DNA of 64,000 nucleotides from VGBK01 sp964354255 (GTDB taxonomy: Bacteria > Actinomycetota > Acidimicrobiia > Spongiisociales > UBA11373). The notes beneath the pieces are model-generated. The model did not search any database and was not told the DNA's origin. It saw only the letters and a list, made by a program, of their open reading frames with translations. Within the stretch, counting starts at the first letter, position 1. The number at the start of each line of letters is the position of its first letter. The position numbers and the translations under genes were made by a program. The stretch is from positions 1 to 64,000 of the forward strand of contig CAYGYX010000004.1 of NCBI GenBank assembly GCA_964354255.1, given 5' to 3'. This document shows, piece after piece, positions 52,114 to 60,226 of this stretch.

Positions 52114-53564
52114 CGCGCCGCCTCCTCACGGGCGACCACCCGGTCGTCGAAGGGGACCACCCGCTCGGCGAACTGCTGGCCCTGCTCGTGTCCCTTGCCC
52201 AGGACTAGAACCACGTCGCCCGGCCGAGCCGCGGACAGGGCGCCGCGGATCGCCAGCCGCCGGTCGGCCTCGATCCTCACCTCGGCCGGCCCCCCGGCCC
52301 CCCCGGCCGCCACCTGTTCGATGATCGCGCCCGGGTCCTCCGAACGCGGGTTGTCGGAGGTGATGAAGGCGAGGTCGGCGGCAGCCGCGGCCGCTCCCAT
52401 GAGGGGGCGTTTCGCCCGGTCGCGGTCTCCGCCGGCTCCGACCACCGCGATCACCCGTCCCCCGCCGGCCAGGCGGCGGGCGGTCTCGATGACCACCGCC
52501 ACCCCGTCGGGAGTGTGCGCGTAGTCGACCACCACGGTGTAGTCCTTCCCCGTCTCAACGATCTCGAAGCGGCCCGGCACCGTGGTCACCGCCCCGATGC
52601 CGGCGGCGATGCTATCCGACGGGATGCCGAGGACCGCGGCCACCCCGGCCGCCACCAGGGCGTTGGCCACGTTGAACTCACCGGCCAGGCACAGGCGGAC
52701 GGGGACGGGGGCTCCCGCCCCCGCCAGGACGAAGGTCGACCCGCCAAGACCCATCGTCAGTTCGGCGGCGGTCACCGCCGCCGGCCGACGGAGGCCCACC
52801 CCGGTCACCGGCAGGGCGGTCTCGGAGGCGAGGCGCTCCCCCGCCGGATCGTCCACCCAGATCACCGCCTGCTCCGCCATCCCCGGCACGAACAGGGAGG
52901 CCTTGGCACGGTAGTAGGCCTCCATGTCGGGGTGAAAGTCGAGGTGATCCTGGCTCAGGTTGGTGAAGGCGGCCACCGCGAACCGGCTGCCCGCCACCCG
53001 GCCCAGAGCGAGGGCGTGGGAGGAAACCTCCACCGCCGCGACCTGCACTCCGGCGGACACCATCCGGGCCAGGAGGCGCTGGAAATCGGCCGCTTCCGGA
53101 GTGGTGCGCACGACCTCCTCCGGCCTCCCGGCGATGCGGGCCCCCACCGTCCCCACCAGGGCCGGAGTGAGGCCGGCCGCCCCGGTGATCGATTCGAGGA
53201 GGTGGGTCACGGTCGTCTTGCCGTTGGTGCCCGTGACCCCCACCAGGCGGAGGAGGTGAGAAGGATCGCCGTGCACTCGCGCCGCCAGGGGGCCCAGGGC
53301 GGCCCGGGTGTCCGCTACCAGCAGGGCCGCTCCGCCGTCCCCCGGGTCTTCCTCCACGCAGACGGCCGCGGCACCGGCAGCTCGCGCCGCCGGGACGAAC
53401 CGGTGCCCGTCCACCGTGAAGCCCCGCACCGCCACGAACAGCATCCCCGGGCCGGCGGCCCGCGAGTCGTGGCTCAGGTCCTGCACCGGCGTGGCCGGGT
53501 CGCCGACCACCCGACCGCCGACCAGCGCCGCCAACTCGCCCAGGGTCACCGGATCAGGGGGCAT
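52110..53564 (-). CDS. murE: UDP-MurNAc-tripeptide synthetase, meso-DAP type
   Basis: 484 aa. N-terminal domain with DSRAAGPGMLFVAVRG, ATP loop VGVTGTNGKTTVTHLLES, EVSSHALALGRV, TNLSQDHLDFH, VDYAHTPDGV. The substrate motif DNPRSEDP predicts meso-diaminopimelate rather than L-Lys. C-terminal LGKGHEQGQ. Overlaps the ftsI end by 11 nt. Confidence 0.97.
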   Translation of the reverse strand: MPPDPVTLGELAALVGGRVVGDPATPVQDLSHDSRAAGPGMLFVAVRGFTVDGHRFVPAARAAGAAAVCVEEDPGDGGAALLVADTRAALGPLAARVHGDPSHLLRLVGVTGTNGKTTVTHLLESITGAAGLTPALVGTVGARIAGRPEEVVRTTPEAADFQRLLARMVSAGVQVAAVEVSSHALALGRVAGSRFAVAAFTNLSQDHLDFHPDMEAYYRAKASLFVPGMAEQAVIWVDDPAGERLASETALPVTGVGLRRPAAVTAAELTMGLGGSTFVLAGAGAPVPVRLCLAGEFNVANALVAAGVAAVLGIPSDSIAAGIGAVTTVPGRFEIVETGKDYTVVVDYAHTPDGVAVVIETARRLAGGGRVIAVVGAGGDRDRAKRPLMGAAAAAADLAFITSDNPRSEDPGAIIEQVAAGGAGGPAEVRIEADRRLAIRGALSAARPGDVVLVLGKGHEQGQQFAERVVPFDDRVVAREEAAR

Positions 53565-55269
53565 CGGGAGGCTCTCCCAACTGGTGGAGGGCGGCCAGAG
53601 TCACCGCGGCGAACACCGGCGCCGCCCCCGAGCCGCCGGAGGCGTTTTCCTGGGGGGCATCGAGCACCACCGCCACCACCACCCGGGGATCGTCGATGGG
53701 GGCCATGCCGATGAAGGAGGCCACCACGTCCTCGTCGCTGTATTCCCCGGACTCGCTGAGGTATTTCTTGGTAGTGCCGGTCTTCCCGCCCACCCGGTAG
53801 CCCTCCACGGCCGCCAGCGACCCCGTTCCCTGCTCCACGACCGCCTCCAGCATCATCCTGATCTGTCGCGCCGTCTCGGCCGACACCACCCGCCGGCTGG
53901 CGGGTTCAACCGCCGAGCGCACCCCCTGCCCGTCGACCACCTCCGCGACCAGATGGGGCTGCACCCAGGTGCCGTCGTTGGCGATGGTGGCATAGGCCAT
54001 GGCCATCTGCAGGGCGGTGACCGAAACGTGGTACCCGATCGAGGTGCCGGCCACACAGGTGGTGGCGCACCACTCCTCCGAGGGCCGAAGCACGCCGGCC
54101 GCCTCTCCGGGGAGGTCGATGCCGGCCGGGCGGCCCTGGCCGAAGCCCACCATGTACTCGTGCAGGCGTTGGGCCCCCAGCATCTCCCCGAGCAGGATGG
54201 TCCCCAGGTTCGAGGAGTAGGCCACGATCTCGGTGACGGTGAGCCGGTCGGCATGGGCCGTGAAATCCTGGAAGACGGTGTCGAGGATCTCGATGCGCTC
54301 GGGGATGTCGAGGGCCGTGCCCGGAGTGACCAGCCCCGCCTCCAGGGCGGCCGCCACCGTGATCAGCTTCTGTGTCGAGCCCGGCTCGAAGAGATCGGTG
54401 ACCACCCGGTTCCGCACCTGGTCGGGGGTGAGCTCGACCCGGTCGCTCGGATCGAAGTTGGGGAGGTTCACCATGGCCAGCACCGCCCCCGTCGCCGGTT
54501 CGATGACCACCACCGACCCCGCCCTCGCCCCGGTCCGTTCCATCCCCTCCCGGAGAGCCTGCTCCGCGGCGAACTGGATGGAAGTCCGCACGGTGAGCAC
54601 CAGGTCGCTTCCCGGCTCGGCGGGGGTGACCGAGTACTCGCCCTGGGGGATGGTCTTCCCGGATGGGTCGCGCTCCACCAGCAGCTCGCCCGGTGTCCCG
54701 GCCAGTTCCTCCTCGTAGAAGTACTCCAGCCCCTCCAGACCGGTGTTGTCGTCCGGCCGGACGAAGCCGATCAGCTGGGCGGTCAGCGAACCGGCCGGGT
54801 AGACCCGCTTCGGCTCCTCGAGGAAGTAGACGCCGGGGAGATCGGCCTCCCGCACCAGGTCGGCGTCGGCCCGGTCGAGCTGCCGGGCGATGTAGACGAA
54901 GCTGCCGTCCAACGACAGCAGTTCCTCCACCGCCTCCGGTTCCCGGGCGACGAGGGGCGCCAGCAGCCGCGCGATCACCTCGGGCTGGGTGATCTCCTGC
55001 GGGTTGGCATAGACCGTCACCGAGTCGACAGTGACCCCCAGCTCCCGCCCGTCCGCGTCGAAGATGGTGCCCCGGTCGGCGGCCAGGGTCTCGTGGTACA
55101 GGCGCTGATCGAGGCCGCGGGCGGCATACTCCCCGGCCCGGGTCCCCTGCACTACCACCAGGCGGTAGCCCACCCCGGCCCAGGCCAGGGTGAGGGCGAC
55201 GCCGACCATGACCAACCGGGCGTTCAGCCTCCGAGGACGCCTGGTGGTGGCGAGGGACGGACGGGCCAC
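53554..55269 (-). CDS. ftsI: peptidoglycan transpeptidase FtsI/PBP3-type (class B PBP)
   Basis: 571 aa. Cytoplasmic basic N-terminus and a membrane anchor (VMVGVALTLAWAGVGYRLVVV, about 20-40), then a dimerisation domain. The transpeptidase has SxxK as STQK (Ser about 297), SxN as SSN (about 351) and KTG in GGKTGTTKKY (about 495). No PASTA domains. Septal cross-linking partner of FtsW. GTG start, 27 nt after the ftsL stop. Confidence 0.96.
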   Translation of the reverse strand: MARPSLATTRRPRRLNARLVMVGVALTLAWAGVGYRLVVVQGTRAGEYAARGLDQRLYHETLAADRGTIFDADGRELGVTVDSVTVYANPQEITQPEVIARLLAPLVAREPEAVEELLSLDGSFVYIARQLDRADADLVREADLPGVYFLEEPKRVYPAGSLTAQLIGFVRPDDNTGLEGLEYFYEEELAGTPGELLVERDPSGKTIPQGEYSVTPAEPGSDLVLTVRTSIQFAAEQALREGMERTGARAGSVVVIEPATGAVLAMVNLPNFDPSDRVELTPDQVRNRVVTDLFEPGSTQKLITVAAALEAGLVTPGTALDIPERIEILDTVFQDFTAHADRLTVTEIVAYSSNLGTILLGEMLGAQRLHEYMVGFGQGRPAGIDLPGEAAGVLRPSEEWCATTCVAGTSIGYHVSVTALQMAMAYATIANDGTWVQPHLVAEVVDGQGVRSAVEPASRRVVSAETARQIRMMLEAVVEQGTGSLAAVEGYRVGGKTGTTKKYLSESGEYSDEDVVASFIGMAPIDDPRVVVAVVLDAPQENASGGSGAAPVFAAVTLAALHQLGEPPDAP

Positions 55270-55296
55270 CTCACGCTCCCTCCTGACCGGGCCGGA

Positions 55297-55707
55297 TCAT
55301 GGCTGGGCGCCGAGCAGGGCCTTGAGGTCGGCCCAGCGCTCCTCGGCCCCGGTGGCCGACGACCCCATGCCGGCAACCTCCAGGGTCTCGACGCGGTCGG
55401 GGTAGACCATCCCCAGTTCCTGAGCGCTGGCCACTATTCGCTCGGGCGCCTGCAGCCGGGCGCTCTCCAACCGCAGCTCCCAGTAGCGGGTCTCCTCCAC
55501 CGCCGTCTGCCGGCTGATCTCCTCGATGACGAAGGCCGACCGGTCCAAAGCGATGCGCGAGTAGATGAGCAGGAAGAAAGCGGCGAGGACGACCACCGTC
55601 AGCAGCAGCCAGGATCCCAGCCGGGGGGCGGGGCGGGCCGGGGTGCCGACCAGCACGCGCAGGCCCGGGGCGGCGGGCAGGGGCAGTGGCCGGGCCGGGG
55701 CTGTCAC
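55297..55707 (-). CDS. ftsL: FtsL-like septum protein
   Basis: 136 aa. A Pro/Ala/Arg-rich cytoplasmic tail, one transmembrane helix (LGSWLLLTVVVLAAFFLLIY, about 30-50) and a short coiled coil (FVIEEISRQTAVEETRYWELRLESARLQAPERI) fit FtsL by size, topology and position between rsmH and ftsI. Sequence identity is low in this family, so the call leans on context. The GTG overlaps the rsmH stop (GTGA). Confidence 0.85.
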   Translation of the reverse strand: MTAPARPLPLPAAPGLRVLVGTPARPAPRLGSWLLLTVVVLAAFFLLIYSRIALDRSAFVIEEISRQTAVEETRYWELRLESARLQAPERIVASAQELGMVYPDRVETLEVAGMGSSATGAEERWADLKALLGAQP

Positions 55708-56630
55708 CGGAGCACCTTCTCGGCAGCGCGCAGCCGGGCACTACGCGCCCGCGGGTTGGTCGCCACTTCCTCCTCGCCGGGGACCACGGGGCGGCGGGTC
55801 AGCAGGCGCAGTTCGGCGCTGCGCCCGCACCCACAGACCGGCAGGTCGGGCGGGCAGACGCAGCCGGTGGCACCGGCGACGAAGCGCCGCTTGACGATGC
55901 GGTCCTCCAGCGAGTGGTAGGAGATCACGACTAGCCGGCCTCCCGGTCGCAGCACGGACAGGGCGGCGTCGAGGCCGTCCCCAAGGGCCCCCAGCTCGTC
56001 GTTGACGGCGATGCGGATGGCCTGGAAGGTTCGCCGGGCCGGGTGCGCCCGGCGCCGATCCCGCGCCGGGACGGCCGCGCTGATGACGTCAGCCAGCTCA
56101 CGGGTGTCCCGGAGAGGGCGGGCGGCGAGAATGGCCCCGGCGATCCTGGCGGCGTGGCGTTCCTCCCCGAAGCGCCGGATGACGGCGGCGAGGCGACCCT
56201 CGTCCCAGCCGTTGACCACGTCGCCCGCAGTGAGCGGGCTATCCGGCCCCAGGCGCATGTCGAGAGGCCCGCGTCGGTGAAAGGAGAACCCTCGGTCCCC
56301 CACGTCGAACTGATGGGACGAGACTCCCAGGTCGAAGACGGCTCCATCGATCTCATCGCAGCCCACTCCTCTCACCACGTCGTCGATCCTCCTGAAATCC
56401 CCGAGGACGAAGCCCAGTCGGTCCCCCAGCCGGGCCGCCTCGGCGGCGGCATCCGGGTCCCGGTCGATGCCGATCACCCGCAGCGACGGGAAGGCCGCCA
56501 GTAGTGCCCGGGTGTGACCCCCGCCCCCGAAGGTGGCGTCGACCACCACTCCCCCGGCGGGTGGCTGCAGCAGGGAGGCGACCGTGGCCGCCAACACCGG
56601 GATGTGGTAGGGGGGATCCGGCCGGCCCAT
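55704..56630 (-). CDS. rsmH: 16S rRNA (cytosine1402-N4)-methyltransferase
   Basis: 308 aa. HIPVLAATVASLL start, SAM motif VVDATFGGGGHTRALL, GAVFDLGVSSHQFD, and C-terminal RTFQAIRIAVNDELGAL and LVVISYHSLEDRIVKRRF. Methylates C1402 in 16S rRNA. The ATG at 56630 with GGAGG 6 nt upstream is clear, and both are embedded in one arm of a perfect 25-bp inverted repeat whose other arm lies upstream in the mraZ-rsmH gap. Confidence 0.97.
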   Translation of the reverse strand: MGRPDPPYHIPVLAATVASLLQPPAGGVVVDATFGGGGHTRALLAAFPSLRVIGIDRDPDAAAEAARLGDRLGFVLGDFRRIDDVVRGVGCDEIDGAVFDLGVSSHQFDVGDRGFSFHRRGPLDMRLGPDSPLTAGDVVNGWDEGRLAAVIRRFGEERHAARIAGAILAARPLRDTRELADVISAAVPARDRRRAHPARRTFQAIRIAVNDELGALGDGLDAALSVLRPGGRLVVISYHSLEDRIVKRRFVAGATGCVCPPDLPVCGCGRSAELRLLTRRPVVPGEEEVATNPRARSARLRAAEKVLR

Positions 56631-56721
56631 CACCAGCCTCCCGGAACGCTGGCGCCATGTAGGAAGCGGGCGGAGTAAGGGGCATTCCACGTGGCATCCG
56701 GGAGGCTGGTGATGGGCCGGC
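56621..56721 (-). promoter_or_regulatory. 25-bp perfect inverted repeat covering the rsmH ribosome-binding site and start
   Basis: Arms 56621-56645 and 56697-56721 are exact reverse complements, separated by 51 nt. In the leftward mRNA the downstream arm contains GGGAGGCTGGTGATGGG, i.e. the Shine-Dalgarno sequence and ATG of rsmH. The upstream arm would pair with it completely. It lies wholly in the 118-nt mraZ-rsmH gap plus the first rsmH codons. Confidence 0.75.
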
Positions 56722-56748
56722 GGCGGCCCCGGGGGCGGAGGGCAGCAT

Positions 56749-57180
56749 TCAGATTCCCTCCTCCCCTAGCGCCGTGTCGGTCTGGGCGTAAGCGTCGTCG
56801 TTCTCGGACTGGATCCGGTACCAGGTCTCGGCGTCCCAGATCTCGACCCGGTCCCCCACCCCGAGCACGACCACGTCACGGTCGAGCCCGGCATAGGAGC
56901 GCAGGGCCGGGGGCAGCGGGAGCCGCCCCTGGGCATCGAGGGGCTGGTCGCTGGCCCCGCCGTACAGGGACCGGGCGAAGTTGCGGGTTCGCCGGTCGGT
57001 GCGGGGCAGCCGGTTGAGGCGAGCCACCTCCTGGTTGAACTGCTCGCTGGAGAACACGACGAGGCAGCGGTCCTGGCCCTTGGTCACCACCAACCCGCGT
57101 TCCAGTTCGGGCCGGAATCGGCTGGGCATGACCACCCGGCCTTTGACATCCACGATGTGCTTGTGCTCACCAAGGAACAC
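56749..57180 (-). CDS. mraZ: transcriptional regulator MraZ
   Basis: 143 aa from GTG 57180, the normal family length. Two SpoVT/AbrB-like repeats: FLGEHKHIVDVKGRVVMPSRFR and GGASDQPLDAQGRLPLPPALRSYAGL. Binds TGG-containing direct repeats upstream of its own gene and controls the dcw operon. The upstream frame to 57297 crosses the operator and is not expected to be translated. Confidence 0.95.
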   Translation of the reverse strand: MFLGEHKHIVDVKGRVVMPSRFRPELERGLVVTKGQDRCLVVFSSEQFNQEVARLNRLPRTDRRTRNFARSLYGGASDQPLDAQGRLPLPPALRSYAGLDRDVVVLGVGDRVEIWDAETWYRIQSENDDAYAQTDTALGEEGI

Positions 57181-57263
57181 AGCGGCCGCCTCTCCGTCGC
57201 TCCTCCGCCGCCTCCACCTGGAAACGGCCGGCGGGCGGGGCCAATACCCCGCTCGCGGTTCTC

Positions 57264-57304
57264 CCACTTCGCGCCACTCTGGACCATTCCGCGCCACTTG
57301 TCAA
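57264..57304 (-). promoter_or_regulatory. MraZ operator (4 x TGG, 10-bp period) over a TTGACA promoter
   Basis: On the minus strand, TGG triplets begin at 57296, 57286, 57276 and 57266, exactly 10 nt apart, in the context GTGGC/ATGGT/GTGGC/GTGGG. MraZ is known to bind TGGGN units spaced 10 bp. TTGACA (57304-57299) immediately precedes them, with CAGAGT 17 nt downstream as a weak -10, so bound MraZ would cover the promoter. Confidence 0.75.
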
Positions 57305-57355
57305 GCCAATTCCCCCACCGGGACCCCCCGGCCCGCCCTCCCGGCCCCCGCCGGG

Positions 57356-57361
57356 TAACCT
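57356..57361 (+). promoter_or_regulatory. TAACCT -10 element of leaderless SDR gene
   Basis: TAACCT with a 6-nt gap to GTG 57368. No Shine-Dalgarno sequence. Confidence 0.55.
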
Positions 57362-57367
57362 GCCGCC

Positions 57368-58147
57368 GTGCTCAGCGGGCGGCGGATCCTGGTCACCGGG
57401 GGGTCGTCGGGCATCGGCCGGGCTCTCGTGCGTGCCTATGCCGCGCACGGCGCCTCGGTCCTGGCGGTGGCTCGAGGGGAGGCGGGCTTGCAGGAGACCG
57501 CCGCGGTTGCGGTCTCCGGGCGAATCGTGCCCGTCCCGGCCGATGTGGCCACCGAGCCCGGCCGGCGAGCCGTGGCCACGGCCGTCGAGCACGGTGAGGG
57601 GCGGCTGGATGTCGTGGTGCATGCCGCCGGGGCCCTCGGCCCCGTCGGGGAGGAGGCACGGCTGGTGGCCTACCCCGCCGACGCCTGGTACCGGGTTCTC
57701 GAGGTCAACCTGTCGTCGGTGCATTTCCTGCACCAGCGGCTGGCCGGGTTCCTCGCGCGGGGCCACCGGCCGGCGGTGATCGGGGTGTCGAGCACCGTGG
57801 GCCGCGTCGGCCGGGCTGGCTGGGGTATGTACGCGATCTCCAAGCGGGCCCTCGAGGGCTGGCTGGAGTTGCTGGCCGACGAGTGGGGCGAGCGGGGACG
57901 GGTGTACTCGGTCAATCCGGGAGCCACCCGCACCCCCATGCGGGCAGAGGCGGTGCCCGGCGAGGATCCGGCCACCATCCCCTCCCCCGAGGACATCGCC
58001 CCCCTCTTCCTGCGCCTCGCCCACCCAGACGCCCCCGAGCCCTCCGGCGCCCGCCTCGACGCTCGCGGCTGGCTGGGGCGGGATCCGTGGGCAGGGTTGC
58101 GCGACACGCCTAGATTGAGCGGCGCACCCGGACAGGAGGCGAGATGA
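57368..58147 (+). CDS. short-chain dehydrogenase/reductase
   Basis: 259 aa classical SDR. Cofactor loop VTGGSSGIGRALVRAYA near the N-terminus, VVHAAG, and the catalytic Ser in GVSSTVG with Tyr-Lys in MYAISKRALEGW. PGATRTPM follows. ARG after the first strand (AVARGE) favours NADP(H). Substrate unknown; the pattern resembles YciK-like SDRs. Its stop overlaps the next start (ATGA). Confidence 0.93.
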   Translation: MLSGRRILVTGGSSGIGRALVRAYAAHGASVLAVARGEAGLQETAAVAVSGRIVPVPADVATEPGRRAVATAVEHGEGRLDVVVHAAGALGPVGEEARLVAYPADAWYRVLEVNLSSVHFLHQRLAGFLARGHRPAVIGVSSTVGRVGRAGWGMYAISKRALEGWLELLADEWGERGRVYSVNPGATRTPMRAEAVPGEDPATIPSPEDIAPLFLRLAHPDAPEPSGARLDARGWLGRDPWAGLRDTPRLSGAPGQEAR

Positions 58148-58437
58148 CCACACCGGCAAGCCAATCGGCAAAGACGGACACACCGAACTTCTGGGCGGGC
58201 CCACTGCTGACGTTCCTGGTGCTGCTCGTGCCCACCCTGATCCTGGTCTTCTCCAACCGGAAGTCGACGACCCTCAACTTCGCCGGGCTCGACTGGAGCG
58301 CGCCGCTCTGGGTGATCCTCCTGGCCACCTTCGTGGCCGGGATCATCCTCGGCCGGCTGCTCGGCTGGTTGTGGGGAGTCTTCCGCCGCCGCCGCGCCAA
58401 GATCAAGGCAGGGCTCACCGGGGCGGGGACCCCCTAG
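58144..58437 (+). CDS. LapA/DUF1049-like small membrane protein
   Basis: 97 aa. A polar N-terminus, two transmembrane segments (LLTFLVLLVPTLILVFSN and LWVILLATFVAGIILGRLLGWLW) and a basic tail (RRRRAKIK). The spacing of the NRKSTTLNFAGLDWSAPLWVILLATFVAG region fits the LapA (DUF1049) pattern. Translationally coupled to the SDR gene (ATGA). Confidence 0.8.
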   Translation: MTTPASQSAKTDTPNFWAGPLLTFLVLLVPTLILVFSNRKSTTLNFAGLDWSAPLWVILLATFVAGIILGRLLGWLWGVFRRRRAKIKAGLTGAGTP

Positions 58438-58446
58438 GCACCGCGC

Positions 58447-58947
58447 TCAGACGGCGTCTTCCAGGTAGGCCTGCCAGGAAGGATGCGGCGGGGAGGACAG
58501 GCCGATCAGCAGCCAGCCGTGGTGCCGCGGCACGTGCGGCGCGCTCACGAGGCGCAACCCCACCTCTTCCGGGGTGTGGTCCCCCTTGCGGGCGTTGCAG
58601 TTCCGGCAGGCGGCCACCACGTTCTCCCAGGTGTGGCTGCCACCGCGCGAACGCGGCAGCACATGGTCCAGGTTCTCCGCCACCCGCCCGCAGTACTGGC
58701 AGGAGGCGCGGTCGCGCCCGAACACCGCCCGGCGGCTCAAGGGCACCCGCCGCTCGTACGGCACCTTGACGTAGTGGAGCAGGCGGATCACGGACGGCAC
58801 CGGGACGCTGCTGCGCTCCGACGCCCAGCGCCGGCCGTCGGTGTGGACGACCTCGGCCTTCTCGCGCACGAGCAGGACCACCGCCCGCCGCGTCGGCACC
58901 ACGGAGAGCGGCTCGTAGCTGGCGTTGAGCACCAAAGCCTGTGCCAT
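58447..58947 (-). CDS. HNH endonuclease
   Basis: 166 aa from ATG 58947. N-terminal MAQALVLNASYEPLSVV and RRAVVLLVREKAEVV are typical of a widespread actinobacterial HNH family. The HNH core has two CxxC zinc pairs (CQYCG and CRNCN), the catalytic LDHVLPRSRGGSHTWENVV and the final ARKGDHTPEE. Function in the cell is unknown. TACGAT lies 9 nt before the ATG. Confidence 0.93.
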   Translation of the reverse strand: MAQALVLNASYEPLSVVPTRRAVVLLVREKAEVVHTDGRRWASERSSVPVPSVIRLLHYVKVPYERRVPLSRRAVFGRDRASCQYCGRVAENLDHVLPRSRGGSHTWENVVAACRNCNARKGDHTPEEVGLRLVSAPHVPRHHGWLLIGLSSPPHPSWQAYLEDAV

Positions 58948-58956
58948 CGCCCGGGC

Positions 58957-58962
58957 ATCGTA
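58957..58962 (-). promoter_or_regulatory. TACGAT -10 element before HNH endonuclease
   Basis: TANNNT hexamer with a 9-nt gap to ATG 58947. No Shine-Dalgarno sequence. Confidence 0.4.
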
Positions 58963-59007
58963 CCAGCGGGCCTTCCCCCTCCCTCTCGCGACACTCTCCG
59001 TGTCTAC

Positions 59008-59013
59008 TTGACA
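59008..59013 (+). promoter_or_regulatory. TTGACA -35 candidate before resolvase-domain gene
   Basis: Perfect TTGACA 41 nt upstream of ATG 59054. With a 17-nt spacer the -10 would be CACACT, weak but similar in kind to the mraZ promoter (TTGACA-N17-CAGAGT). Confidence 0.35.
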
Positions 59014-59053
59014 CTCTGGGTCGCCGGAGTCACACTTGCCGCGGAGGAGGCCC

Positions 59054-59575
59054 ATGCGAGTCGTCGCCTACCTACGCGAGTCGACCGATCCGGGCGAAGA
59101 GCGTCCCGCCTTCGCCCAGCAAGAGGAGACCCGCCGCTACGCCGCCGCCCACGGCCTCGCCGTGGTGGCGATCTGCCAGGACGTCCCCCGACCCGGCCTG
59201 AGCCTTGGCCGCGAGGGTTACCGAAGCCTGCTGGGGATCATCACCTCCGGCCACGCTGAGGCCGTGCTGTTGCCCGGGGTGGCCGCCTTGTCTGCCGACC
59301 TCGTCGTCCAGGAGATAATGCTTTGGGACCTGCGGGCCCGCGGAGCCCGCGTGCTCTCCACCGATGCCGCCGACGTCGAGGTGCTCACCCCCGTCCCGGC
59401 CGACGCCACCCGGCGCTTCGTGAGAGACGTCCTCGCGCGGGTCGCCGAGTACCGGGACGCTCTCTCCGCAACTCCCCCAGCGCTCCCTCCGGCTTCCGGC
59501 CCGGCAGACGACGGCGTGGTGGTCCATCTCGTGCCATCGACGGAAGACCCCGTTGCCGCCGGCGACACCGCCTGA
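59054..59575 (+). CDS. serine-recombinase (resolvase) N-terminal domain protein without DNA-binding domain
   Basis: 173 aa from ATG 59054 (GGAGGAGG upstream). The catalytic-type start VVAYLRESTDP keeps Tyr-x-Arg-x-Ser, Ser10. The fold follows the resolvase domain: QQEETRRYAAAHGL, then EAVLLPGVAALSADL, where active enzymes have LDRLSR-type arginines. Those arginines are absent. There is no helix-turn-helix or large-serine-recombinase C-terminal region; the tail is Pro/Ala-rich. Probably not an active recombinase; role unknown. Confidence 0.8.
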   Translation: MRVVAYLRESTDPGEERPAFAQQEETRRYAAAHGLAVVAICQDVPRPGLSLGREGYRSLLGIITSGHAEAVLLPGVAALSADLVVQEIMLWDLRARGARVLSTDAADVEVLTPVPADATRRFVRDVLARVAEYRDALSATPPALPPASGPADDGVVVHLVPSTEDPVAAGDTA

Positions 59576-59608
59576 GCAACCGCCGGCAACGGCTCGCCGG
59601 GGCGAAGA

Positions 59609-60226
59609 TCAGTCGCTGAGGGCCGACCAGGCAGCCCGGGCCACGGCGTAGGCGCGAGAGCCCCGTACCAGCGCGGCCCCGGCCCCCCGGCGGCCGCCGG
59701 TCCCCTCGAGCACCATGGTCACCGCCCGCGAGCCGTCCACGCTCGCCCACTCGACCGACAGCACCCGGGGCTCGGCCCCTGCGACGAGCATCCCCGCCGC
59801 CGCGATCACCGCCGCCACCAGGCCCTCCTCGCTCACCTCGGCGTTGCGGGCCGCCCGTCGCCCATCGGAGCCGACGACGGTCACCTGCAGGCCCGAGGAG
59901 CTCTCCTCGACCAACACCGACTTGAGCGAGTTCCCCGGGCGGGCGGCCGATACGGGTGGTGCCGCCGACTCCTGGCCTGCCGGGCCGAACAGGGGTGGCA
60001 GGGGCGGCGGCTCGTCCCCGGCGCCCACCCGGGAGCGCATGCCGCGGGCGGCGAGCACTCGCTGCACCTCGCCGCCGACGGACTCGGCATCCGCCTCAGA
60101 GGCGAGACGGATCCGGACCCCCAGCGGGGCGCCGTCGTCGCCATCCACCTCGGCTTCCGCCACCCCGGGCAGAGCCAGCAGTTGCTCTCGCAGGCTCTGG
60201 GCTGCCACGGCGACCGCTCCCTTCAC
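59609..60226 (-). CDS. conserved-looking two-part protein, unknown function
   Basis: 205 aa. N-terminal module (about 10-65) has an ACT/HMA-like beta-alpha-beta look: LREQLLALPGVAEAEVDG, GVRIRLASEADAESVGGEVQRVLAARG. A Pro-rich linker (about 70-95) joins a C-terminal alpha/beta module (about 100-205) with VTVVGSDGRRAARNAEVSEEGLV and AYAVARAAWSAL. No family recognised. The start overlaps the stop of the 77-aa ORF (ATGA), so both are one operon. Confidence 0.75.
   Translation of the reverse strand: MKGAVAVAAQSLREQLLALPGVAEAEVDGDDGAPLGVRIRLASEADAESVGGEVQRVLAARGMRSRVGAGDEPPPLPPLFGPAGQESAAPPVSAARPGNSLKSVLVEESSSGLQVTVVGSDGRRAARNAEVSEEGLVAAVIAAAGMLVAGAEPRVLSVEWASVDGSRAVTMVLEGTGGRRGAGAALVRGSRAYAVARAAWSALSD

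Noticed and set aside
59054..59575. Serine integrase or prophage remnant
   Set aside because: Only the N-terminal fold is present, key arginines are missing, and no phage genes or att-like repeats flank it.
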